64,000 bases of DNA from CBDFNN01 sp965250215 (GTDB lineage: Bacteria; Bacteroidota; Rhodothermia; Rhodothermales; DATKEJ01), in contig CBDFNN010000004.1 of assembly GCA_965250215.1 (NCBI GenBank), forward strand, positions 2,356,001-2,420,000, given 5' to 3'. Position 1 is the first letter of the stretch; each line of letters opens with the position of its first letter. Under the pieces are notes generated by a model. That model ran no database searches. It worked only from the letters and a program-made list of their open reading frames with translations, and was not told the origin of the DNA. The position numbers and the translations under genes are program-made. Of this stretch, positions 1-7,418 are shown one piece after another.

Positions 1-1806
1 CGCCATTTCTTTCGTCCCTTCCCTCAGATACTCGACTATCTTTCTATTCGTCTCATCTAGTCTCAATTCCAGTGAAAAGGCCGTCGAGTTTATTCTCTCC
101 TCTATATTCGATTTTAGATTTGCTTGAGCCTGAGCGAGTGCCAGTTGAGATTCTTCAAACTCGGTTTCCTCCATATCATCTCTCTCACGGTGAAGCTTCC
201 AGGTCGCAGAAATGATTTGTTGTTGACTAAGAACAATAGCGCTGGCTTGGCCACCACCTCCACCGCCGGCATTATTGGCCTGAGAATATTTCTGATCAAA
301 TGGAATGACCTCGATGAAGTACATGTCAGACGCCTCTGGCTTCTCGGCGTGGTAATCTTCTGCCTCGACGTAGTAGGAAATAACGTCGCCGGGTTGTAGA
401 CCAAAATCTTCCAGATAGAAAAGGTGCTCTCCGTTAATTTCCTCCAGATTAGGTGGCGTCGTTTCGTCTTCGCCATCTATTTTCATCAGACCAAGGCTTT
501 GCTCTTCCTCGCCGTTGATGGAGAACTTCAGCCTTGCATCCTTGACGCCGTAATCGTCCTCCACCGTGACCGCCACTAGGACTTCTTCAATCGCATTTAC
601 TCTGACGTCCTTTTGGGGATCAGTGATAGTGATGTAGGGCTTTTCGTCTTCAAGGGCAGTGATCTGGTATTCGTCAGGAAATTTGTTTTGTCTCTCGGTC
701 TCGTCTGTCAACTGGATCGTGTAGAAACCGTCCTCTCGAAGATTCATTTGGCCTTGAAAATTTCCGTCACCTTTGGAGCTGAGCGCCAACTCTCTTCCAT
801 CGTCAAAAACAATCTTAGCCTCTTTAGAACTTCCGCTTGTCTCAATATTTAGCTGTACGGTTGAGCCACTCAAGCCGCGAATGTCTCCGGTGTCTTCCTC
901 GTTTCGTGGTGCCCGACGAGTATATGAGGGATAGCTATATCTTTGATTGATCTCTAGAACGCGAGGGAATTCATAAAGAGATATTTCAAATGGATTGGAG
1001 CGCTCCCCGTCATAGCTGATGTAGTATTGGATGGGGGATTGGATGTTGGCAAACTCTGTGAGAAAGGACCTGCTGTCTAGGCCAGGCGTCATAATTTCTT
1101 TTTGCCATTCGCCTTCTACACCTGTTCTGTAATGAAGGGCAACTTCTTCCTCCATATCATCTCGGAAGTTGGCTACAATTTCCTGGGTATCGCCTTTTTC
1201 AAGCTCAACGTCGCCCGGGTTGACTCTAAGGAAGGGTTCTTCTTTTGCTGGAAGCGCCAAACTGATTTGTCCGTTTCGAAATCCAATCTTATCCCACGAG
1301 CTGTATCCAAGAATCGCGAAAAGAAATAGCGCTGTTCCTGCGGCGTAACTAAGAAATCGTTCTCTCTTCTGGTCGATAATCGTTGATAGGGAGAGGCCAG
1401 ATGTCTTCGAGGCCGCATCATCCATCAAGCGATTGATAAGCTTATGCTCCTGAGTGTTGAAGACGGAGCTAGATTGAATCTCAACGGCGCTATTCAATCG
1501 GTCCTCCAGCTCTGGAACGTTCTCTTCTATATAGAGGGCAAGTTGTTTGTCGTCTACTTTGTTAGTTAATGCTTTGAAGACGTATTTGTAGAGGACATAC
1601 AGAAGGGCTACACCTCCGATGACCAGAATAGCGGTGACTGTTTGAGTTGAGTTGGGTGCATTGATGCGCACTAAAAGAGCAAGAGAGGATGCACATAGAA
1701 GTGTTAGGACGCTGAGAGCGGTCCCTTGAATAAGCGACCTGCGTCGCCATCGTTTCCGAATTTCTCGAACGAGGGAATCGACTCTGTTGCTGGAAGATGA
1801 TCTCAT
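1..1806 (-). CDS. DUF4175-type membrane protein, C-terminus beyond window
   Basis: An open frame of 602 codons starts with ATG at 1806 and runs off the left edge without a stop, so only the N-terminal part is seen. The N-terminus is basic (RKRWRRR) followed by two hydrophobic segments at about residues 25-46 and 58-78, and a third near 150-166. Behind them lies a long acidic extracytoplasmic part of beta-sandwich character, ending in a Gly run (NNAGGGGGGQ) and a charged helical stretch. This layout fits the DUF4175 proteins that accompany MoxR/DUF58/VWA operons. It begins 7 bp after the stop of the VWA gene, so the two are surely co-transcribed. The family role is unknown; a cell-envelope function is inferred from the operon. 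Confidence 0.8.
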   Translation of the reverse strand, partial: MRSSSSNRVDSLVREIRKRWRRRSLIQGTALSVLTLLCASSLALLVRINAPNSTQTVTAILVIGGVALLYVLYKYVFKALTNKVDDKQLALYIEENVPELEDRLNSAVEIQSSSVFNTQEHKLINRLMDDAASKTSGLSLSTIIDQKRERFLSYAAGTALFLFAILGYSSWDKIGFRNGQISLALPAKEEPFLRVNPGDVELEKGDTQEIVANFRDDMEEEVALHYRTGVEGEWQKEIMTPGLDSRSFLTEFANIQSPIQYYISYDGERSNPFEISLYEFPRVLEINQRYSYPSYTRRAPRNEEDTGDIRGLSGSTVQLNIETSGSSKEAKIVFDDGRELALSSKGDGNFQGQMNLREDGFYTIQLTDETERQNKFPDEYQITALEDEKPYITITDPQKDVRVNAIEEVLVAVTVEDDYGVKDARLKFSINGEEEQSLGLMKIDGEDETTPPNLEEINGEHLFYLEDFGLQPGDVISYYVEAEDYHAEKPEASDMYFIEVIPFDQKYSQANNAGGGGGGQASAIVLSQQQIISATWKLHRERDDMEETEFEESQLALAQAQANLKSNIEERINSTAFSLELRLDETNRKIVEYLREGTKEMA

Positions 1807-1813
1807 GATATCA

Positions 1814-4039
1814 CTAGGATTTCTTCTTGATGAAAACTCGATTTGCTAGGAAAGTCTCGGCACAGAAAAGTGCTATGATAAAAAGAAGAAGTATGCGCCA
1901 GAATTTCTGACCCTTCTCTTCCTGCACAAGATTTATTGCCGCTAGTTGTTCTGAAGTGCCCTCAAATTCGCTCATTGGTGGGACCACGGATGCATAGACT
2001 TCCTCGATGTCTCTATAGTCCAATTGAGATTCCTCCGGATCGACATTCACCGAGAAGGCGAATGAGGACGACCCTTGGACCGCCAGATAATGTCCAGGCA
2101 GTTCAGTTTCCCGAAAGTAGGCTGAATTCGAGCTGTCGGGTTGGAGCTTAAAAATTGACGCATCAGGTGTTCTAATTTCCCATTCAGAGCCGGATGTGTT
2201 TGGTAAGCTCACAATCTCGCCGACTTTAAATTGAGTTATCTGATTTGCTGACTCCTGGGTATAGGAAACCAGTTGGTAGAGGAAGGGAACGAAGCTCTCT
2301 TGGACGGCAAAGTCGGTCCACGAGGTGTTAATGCTTGAGGTGTAGGTGATGACCTTGCCTTGACCGAGACTGTTCTCAATTAGGAATGGGTCACCAGAGT
2401 CAAATTTTGCAATTACGGTTGCATTTGGCGCTTCCTCAATGCGAGCGTAGCGACGAAATTTCGGTCTCAAAATGGCTCCGCTTGAGACATCTCCAAACAG
2501 GCTAAAAATTGGATGCCGAATGTCAATTTCTCCAACGATGGATTCGCTTCCTTGTGCGCTGCGCGCCGTTACAATGCTTTCAATATTTCCAACGTCCAAG
2601 GTGTTTAAAGATGCTGACAGTCTCGATGGATTGGATGCCGGGCCAAAAGACAGAATAAGCTTGCCACCTTGTTCGACATACTCTCGAAGGATTCCAGTTT
2701 GACCAGAGGAAAGTGAGGAAAGGTTTGGAAGAAATACGACAGACTGTCCTCTTAGCTGAGATCGGCTCAATCTGGAAATGGGCGCGGACTCGAATTGGTA
2801 TAAGGACGATTCACCCAGTCCGAATACTTTATCAAGGAAGAAGGCGTCGCTAAGAGCTTCTCGATGGCCATCTTCGAGGACAAGTATGGATGGACGGTCG
2901 TTTACAGAGTAAGTGAAGTAGAAGGCATTGTCCGCAGCAAGATCATCGTCGCCTAAAGAAAGCTCAGCTCTGAAAACTCCCGTTCTGGGTGCGATGTTTT
3001 GGTAGGTAATGCGTCTTGATGCTCCAGACGGGATTTTTTGCGATCCAAGATTTGTGTCGTCAACCAATAAATTGGACGTGGTTGCTTGAGAGGGAGAAAT
3101 TCTGGAATCGTAGCGAAGAGCTACCTGATCACCGCGTCGTTTTTGAGTGACGGCAAGATCTTCGATGGCAGCATTGTTTTGGGATTCTTGCGCAACGCTG
3201 ATAGACTCGAATCGGATTTCGGGATCTAGCTTCCAGTTTTCCATTGGTCCGGACCAAGCGTTCGACTGAAAATCAGATATCACGATGATCCTTTTGTCCT
3301 CGTGCTTCGAGTCTTCAAGCACCTCCTCAGCCAGACGAAATGCCTGATAGAAATCAGTTCCTCGATAGGTGGTCGAAAGTCGGCTTTCGACAAAACTAGT
3401 CAGTAAGGAAGGCTCCTCGCTCAAAGGTATTTCCTGCTTCGCGAAGTCTGAGAATGTTATGATCGTGGCCTCGTCGTCCTCATTCAGTTTTCCAATCTCG
3501 GTCAGGGCAGTTGATTTGAGCGATTCGAATGAATCGGCATGGCCCAAACTGTAAGAAGTGTCCAGGAGGAAGGCTACAGATTCTGCATCGGGAGAAGAAA
3601 AGAAGGGGAGTTTGTCTTGCGGTATGAATGGTCGTGCAAACATGAGGGCTAGAAGTCCAAAAAGGGCTGCTCGCATGGCCATAAGGACGAGGTCTCTCAG
3701 ACGTCGGCGCTTTATCAGTTCCTTGGGCGTGGCCGTCAGAAACATGAGGGAGCTGAACCGAACCTTTTTGGCCTTCACTTTGCGCACGAAGTGATAGAGG
3801 ATGGGAAGTGCCATCGCCGCTAAGCCGAAGAGGAAATATGGACTAAGAACTGAAATACTCGTTACCGTATTGGGTTTTGAGTTGTGGGTTGTGCGTTTCG
3901 AATGCTGGCAACTGAGGTTGATTTTAAAAGAGAAATAGGCCGTGCATTTCCGACCAATGTCGTAGCGAGTATCGGAAAGGAAGAAAAGTAGAAGGGTGCC
4001 CATGTTCCGGAACACGGAACACCGAACACGGAACACCAA
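1814..4039 (-). CDS. BatA-like VWA membrane protein
   Basis: The conserved part begins with a BatA/aerotolerance-type N-terminal helix (SPYFLFGLAAMALPILYHF) and the basic KVKAKKVRFSSL motif. A second helix follows, then a von Willebrand A domain with MIDAS residues DTSYS, the T of TYRGTD and the D of VISDF. A long beta-rich region and a C-terminal membrane helix (WRILLLFIIALFCAETF) close the protein. It probably works with the MoxR ATPase and DUF58 protein in an envelope-associated complex. The start is unsettled: the frame is open to a TTG at 4039 and an ATG at 4003, but the family homology begins only near 3860, and the extra residues are encoded by heptamer repeats. No ATG, GTG or TTG lies where the family normally starts. 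Confidence 0.8.
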   Translation of the reverse strand: MVFRVRCSVFRNMGTLLLFFLSDTRYDIGRKCTAYFSFKINLSCQHSKRTTHNSKPNTVTSISVLSPYFLFGLAAMALPILYHFVRKVKAKKVRFSSLMFLTATPKELIKRRRLRDLVLMAMRAALFGLLALMFARPFIPQDKLPFFSSPDAESVAFLLDTSYSLGHADSFESLKSTALTEIGKLNEDDEATIITFSDFAKQEIPLSEEPSLLTSFVESRLSTTYRGTDFYQAFRLAEEVLEDSKHEDKRIIVISDFQSNAWSGPMENWKLDPEIRFESISVAQESQNNAAIEDLAVTQKRRGDQVALRYDSRISPSQATTSNLLVDDTNLGSQKIPSGASRRITYQNIAPRTGVFRAELSLGDDDLAADNAFYFTYSVNDRPSILVLEDGHREALSDAFFLDKVFGLGESSLYQFESAPISRLSRSQLRGQSVVFLPNLSSLSSGQTGILREYVEQGGKLILSFGPASNPSRLSASLNTLDVGNIESIVTARSAQGSESIVGEIDIRHPIFSLFGDVSSGAILRPKFRRYARIEEAPNATVIAKFDSGDPFLIENSLGQGKVITYTSSINTSWTDFAVQESFVPFLYQLVSYTQESANQITQFKVGEIVSLPNTSGSEWEIRTPDASIFKLQPDSSNSAYFRETELPGHYLAVQGSSSFAFSVNVDPEESQLDYRDIEEVYASVVPPMSEFEGTSEQLAAINLVQEEKGQKFWRILLLFIIALFCAETFLANRVFIKKKS
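3872..3899. repeat. degenerate 7-bp tandem repeat (GGGTTNT type)
   Basis: The bases read as gggtttt, gagttgt, gggttgt, gcgtttc, four units in register at 7 bp. It sits inside the unusually long spacer between the DUF58 and VWA genes. Confidence 0.65.
4009..4036. repeat. degenerate 7-bp tandem repeat (GGAACAC type)
   Basis: Units are ggaacac, ggaacac, cgaacac, ggaacac. The same word recurs at 41308-41342 and, on the other strand, near 47250-47287. It lies in the DUF58-VWA spacer and is read through by the in-frame upstream extension of the VWA gene. Confidence 0.8.
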
Positions 4040-4079
4040 AGATGCCCGATTCCGTCAATACTAGTTTTTAGATTCCGCT

Positions 4080-4973
4080 TCATTTTCTTCTCGCCGCCAA
4101 ATATGTAAAGAGCGCCTCGTCTAGAGGTTCGTCGGTGCGGACTGGCTGATAGTCAACCCCGAGCAAACCGCATTCCTTCTGCAAGGTGTTCTGGAATTTG
4201 TTCAGATTATCCGTGTAGTGCTTTTTGGCTTCTTCAGCTGAGATCAGAACCTTTTCTCCGGTTTCGAGATCTTCAAACTCGACGAGGTCTTTAAAGTCAA
4301 AGTCGACTTCTTGCGGATCTTGAAGATGGAATACGATCACATTGTGACCCTTAAAGCGAAAATGCTTTAGGCCGTCAACGAGATCTTTTGGGTCGTCCAA
4401 CAAATCTGAAATAAGCACGACAAATGCTCGCTTGTTCAACTGCTCAGCTAGCTTGTGAAGGGGCTTTCCAAATGCGGTCTTTTCACCCACGTCCTGACTC
4501 TCCATTCGAGACAGAAGTGTGTGCAAGTGGCTCTTACTACTCTTTGGCGGTATGCGCTCTAGAATATCTTCGTCAAAAAAAGTGAGACCAACTCCGTCTC
4601 TTTGTCCGATCATTAGATAGGAGAGAGAGGCCGCGAGAAACATCGCGTAGTCCATTTTCGATATCTCTCCCGATGCATAAGACATGGACTGGCTGACATC
4701 GACCAAAATATGCATGGCAGCGTTGGTCTCCGCTTCAAATTCCTTTATATAGTGCCTATCAGATCTCGCAAAGAGCTTCCAGTCTACGCGCAGCGGATCG
4801 TCACCTGGCATGTAGGGGCGATAGGACATGAATTCCACGCTAGATCCTTTGTAGGGACTTTTGTGGAGTCCGCCCAGAAATCCCTCAACGACACCACGAG
4901 CCAGCACCTCCAAACTCGAAATCCTAGAGAGGACATCGGGCTTAATGAATCGTGTGGCAGCGTGTGTATTCAT
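4080..4973 (-). CDS. DUF58 family protein
   Basis: This 297-residue protein carries the DUF58 signature YRPYMPGDDPLRVDWKLFAR near residues 51-70, followed by a VWA-like fold start (HILVDVSQSMSY) with a DxSxS-type metal site. Such proteins are the standard partner of MoxR ATPases. It lies 4 bp downstream of the MoxR gene, so translation is likely coupled. Its TGA stop overlaps an ATG at 4083 that would be the natural coupled start for a next gene, but that frame closes at 3862. The real VWA frame is different, which suggests the junction was altered by repeat insertion. Confidence 0.9.
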   Translation of the reverse strand: MNTHAATRFIKPDVLSRISSLEVLARGVVEGFLGGLHKSPYKGSSVEFMSYRPYMPGDDPLRVDWKLFARSDRHYIKEFEAETNAAMHILVDVSQSMSYASGEISKMDYAMFLAASLSYLMIGQRDGVGLTFFDEDILERIPPKSSKSHLHTLLSRMESQDVGEKTAFGKPLHKLAEQLNKRAFVVLISDLLDDPKDLVDGLKHFRFKGHNVIVFHLQDPQEVDFDFKDLVEFEDLETGEKVLISAEEAKKHYTDNLNKFQNTLQKECGLLGVDYQPVRTDEPLDEALFTYLAARRK

Positions 4974-4977
4974 ATTA

Positions 4978-6003
4978 TCAGCTCAAGCCAGAGACGCTTT
5001 CTTTGGTCTCGATAACGAGACGATCAATGATATCTCCAACGGTGACTTTCTCTGACTCGGCATAGAAATTGGTCAGGACTCGATGGCGAAGTACCGGTAA
5101 TGCAAGAGCTTTCACATCCTCGATGGAGACGTTGTATCTACCATGAAAAGCGGCCCGGACTTTTCCTCCAAGTAAGAGGTATTGTGTGGCCCGAAGTCCG
5201 GCTCCCCAGCCGACCCACTTTTTGACGTAGTCGGGGGAATCGGATTCACGCGGCCTCGTACTTCGAACCAAGTCAACGGCAAACTTACCAACGTTTTCGG
5301 GTACAAAAACCTGCTTGACTAATTGTTGGTACTTGAGAATGTCCTCGCCGCTCAATACGGTTTCCAGATCTGCCTGATCTTTTGAAGTTGTGTTCAACGC
5401 TACGGTCAGCTCGTCCTCTGCAGATAGATAGTCGATGACAATGTTGAACATAAATCGATCTAACTGAGCCTCGGGCAGGGGATAGGTGCCTTCAAGCTCG
5501 ATCGGGTTTTGAGTCGCAAGTACAAAGAAGGGTTTCTCCAATTTCATTTGCTCTCCACCAGCTGTGACCTGATATTCCTGCATTGCCTCAAGCATGGCAG
5601 CCTGCGTCTTTGGTGGAGTTCTGTTGATCTCATCGGCGAGGATGATGTTTGCGAAAATGGGGCCTCTGATAAATTTCAGATTTCGAAGGCCAGACTTCTT
5701 GTCGTCTTCGATGACGTCAATGCCTGTGATATCGGCTGGCATGAGATCGGGAGTGAATTGGATCCTCTTGTAGCTCAGATCCATGATTTCGCCCAGCGAC
5801 TTAATCAATAGCGTCTTGGCCAATCCAGGGACGCCAGTTATCAAGCAATGGCCCCCAGCAAAGAGAGCCATAAGCACTTGTTCTATGACCTCGTCCTGTC
5901 CAACTATTCTTTTTCGAAGTTCTTGGACAACTCGGGTTTTACTTGCTTGAAGTTCCTCGAAAGATTCCGCAGATCCGTTACTGCCTAGATTGCTGTCTGA
6001 CAT
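4978..6003 (-). CDS. MoxR family AAA+ ATPase
   Basis: The protein has 341 residues, the normal MoxR length. Walker A is GVPGLAKT at about residues 57-64, Walker B is IILADEINR at about 120-128, and the sensor-1 stretch FVLATQNPIE follows. MoxR ATPases act as chaperone-like remodelers for VWA-domain partners, which fits the neighbouring DUF58 and BatA-like genes. It starts 20 bp after the DUF4159 stop and ends 4 bp before DUF58. The call is based on motifs and gene order and is secure at family level; the client of this system is not known from sequence. Confidence 0.95.
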   Translation of the reverse strand: MSDSNLGSNGSAESFEELQASKTRVVQELRKRIVGQDEVIEQVLMALFAGGHCLITGVPGLAKTLLIKSLGEIMDLSYKRIQFTPDLMPADITGIDVIEDDKKSGLRNLKFIRGPIFANIILADEINRTPPKTQAAMLEAMQEYQVTAGGEQMKLEKPFFVLATQNPIELEGTYPLPEAQLDRFMFNIVIDYLSAEDELTVALNTTSKDQADLETVLSGEDILKYQQLVKQVFVPENVGKFAVDLVRSTRPRESDSPDYVKKWVGWGAGLRATQYLLLGGKVRAAFHGRYNVSIEDVKALALPVLRHRVLTNFYAESEKVTVGDIIDRLVIETKESVSGLS

Positions 6004-6022
6004 GTATTAAATGTTTGTCGTA

Positions 6023-6745
6023 TTAATGCGTAAGGGCGTAGATGAGAAAGTTGATGCCCATTTGAAAACTGATGGTCGAAATGTTGTCCCAATTTCTATC
6101 TGGATATTCCCATCCATCACCAATATCTTGGTTGTGGCATGCGAGGGCGATCATTCTGCCGTTCTCGTCAAAGAAGGCCAGGTATCGATCATCGAACTCT
6201 GTATAGTATCCACCGCCGCTGACATTTGATGGGGCTGCAACAGGATCGATATCATAGTAGATATTCCATACTGGGTGCTCAGGAGAGATTTCGACAGCCG
6301 TTTTGTCAGGAAAAATACGTTTCATTTGTTGGACGAAGTGCTCCCATTCCCATTCGCCACGGAAGTCGTCGAAAAGAATGAAGCCACCTCGGTTTAGATA
6401 TTCCCTTAGGTTGTCGGCCTCTTCGTCGTTCATGATCCAATAGCCTGGCTCGCATAGATAGAGCATCGGATATTCGAAGATCGATTTGTCGTCGAGTTTC
6501 AACACGACTGGAGGACCTGCAACATGTACTTTTGTGGTCCTGTCGAGCGCCTCGTAGAAGTTCAGTTCTGCCGTCGGATAGTCGTGCGCCCAAGCGCCGC
6601 CACGTCCTCTACCTCGACCGAAACCTTGACCGGAACCACCGGCATCCTCATATTGAATCCGTACGAAGCGGAAGCCATGGTCGTTTTGGGCGAAGCTGGG
6701 CGTCGTACTGAAAGCTAAAAAGGCGATGAAGAGAAAACGGGTCAC
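6023..6745 (-). CDS. DUF4159 domain secreted protein
   Basis: A signal peptide (MTRFLFIAFLAFSTTPSFAQ) leads a 240-residue protein that begins its mature part with FRFVRIQYEDAGG, a Gly/Arg run, and then a globular domain with YLCEPGYW and FILFDDFRGEWEW. These are typical of DUF4159, which resembles a class-I glutamine amidotransferase fold and is found beside MoxR/DUF58/DUF4175 genes. The start codon is GTG at 6745 and lies inside a 7-bp repeat array. No in-frame ATG is near the signal peptide, so the GTG appears to be the true start. Confidence 0.85.
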   Translation of the reverse strand: MTRFLFIAFLAFSTTPSFAQNDHGFRFVRIQYEDAGGSGQGFGRGRGRGGAWAHDYPTAELNFYEALDRTTKVHVAGPPVVLKLDDKSIFEYPMLYLCEPGYWIMNDEEADNLREYLNRGGFILFDDFRGEWEWEHFVQQMKRIFPDKTAVEISPEHPVWNIYYDIDPVAAPSNVSGGGYYTEFDDRYLAFFDENGRMIALACHNQDIGDGWEYPDRNWDNISTISFQMGINFLIYALTH

Positions 6746-6842
6746 GGGTTATGGGTTGCGGTTGGTATTCTAGTAACGGTTGCAAGGTGGTCGTTGGTAT
6801 TTAGTCCTTTTTGGTTGGTGGTTATTGGTTGGTGGTTTTTAG
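6737..6842. repeat. degenerate 7-bp tandem repeats (GGTTNNT type)
   Basis: Two blocks keep a 7-bp phase: acgggtc, acgggtt, atgggtt, gcggttg at the left, and gttggtg, gttattg, gttggtg, gttttta at the right. The left block supplies the GTG start of the DUF4159 gene. The right block supplies the last codons and TAA stop of the TPR gene. Confidence 0.8.
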
Positions 6843-7418
6843 TAAGAGTCTTTGGGCGTCTCTAAATCCTGGTGCGACTTCAAGTGACTGAAGTGTCGCT
6901 CTTTTCGCCTCGGCAATCTGGCCTCCGTCGTAAAGACTTTGTGCTAGATCGAGATAAGCCTTCGCCATGTCTACTGGTTTCAAAGCGAGTAGGGCTCTGT
7001 TCGCCTGAGCGGCTTTATCATGATTGCCGTCTGCGGTGTAAATAGCTGCGAGCTTTTGATAGACGCTAGCTTCGTAGGGCTCGATCTGCAAAGAGTTTTC
7101 CAGTTGGCCCACGGCTAGTGCCATTCTATTGGACTCTTCATAAAGCATTCCAAGTCTGCGAGATTCCTCGGCACCGTGTTCTGAGATATCAAGAAAGTCT
7201 TCAAGTATATCGATCTCTTGATTTGTCTCGCCGTTAGTTCTATAGATCTGTGCTAGGGCGAGATAGGGGTTTCCAGGCCCGACATACTGTGGGTACATTT
7301 TCAAGGCGTCCATATAAGAAGCTTTTGCTTCGGGAAGATCGCCGCTTGCTAGCTGCTCGCGAGCTTGGCTCAGTAGATTCAAAAAGGGATTGTCAGTTGC
7401 CGTGCTAAGTTTCTCCAT
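6822..7418 (-). CDS. TPR-repeat protein, possible C-terminal half of upstream gene
   Basis: The 198 residues are almost entirely tetratricopeptide-like helical hairpins, for example LAQIYRTNGETNQEIDILEDF and YQKLAAIYTADGNHDKAAQANR. There is no signal peptide, although the upstream gene encodes a secreted protein with the same repeat type. Its ATG at 7418 lies 40 bp inside the preceding gene, in the -1 frame. It could be a separate cytoplasmic protein, or the C-terminal TPR domain of a longer protein produced by frameshifting or split by a mutation. The last residues (KTTNQ) and the stop are encoded by heptamer repeats. Confidence 0.75.
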   Translation of the reverse strand: MEKLSTATDNPFLNLLSQAREQLASGDLPEAKASYMDALKMYPQYVGPGNPYLALAQIYRTNGETNQEIDILEDFLDISEHGAEESRRLGMLYEESNRMALAVGQLENSLQIEPYEASVYQKLAAIYTADGNHDKAAQANRALLALKPVDMAKAYLDLAQSLYDGGQIAEAKRATLQSLEVAPGFRDAQRLLLKTTNQ

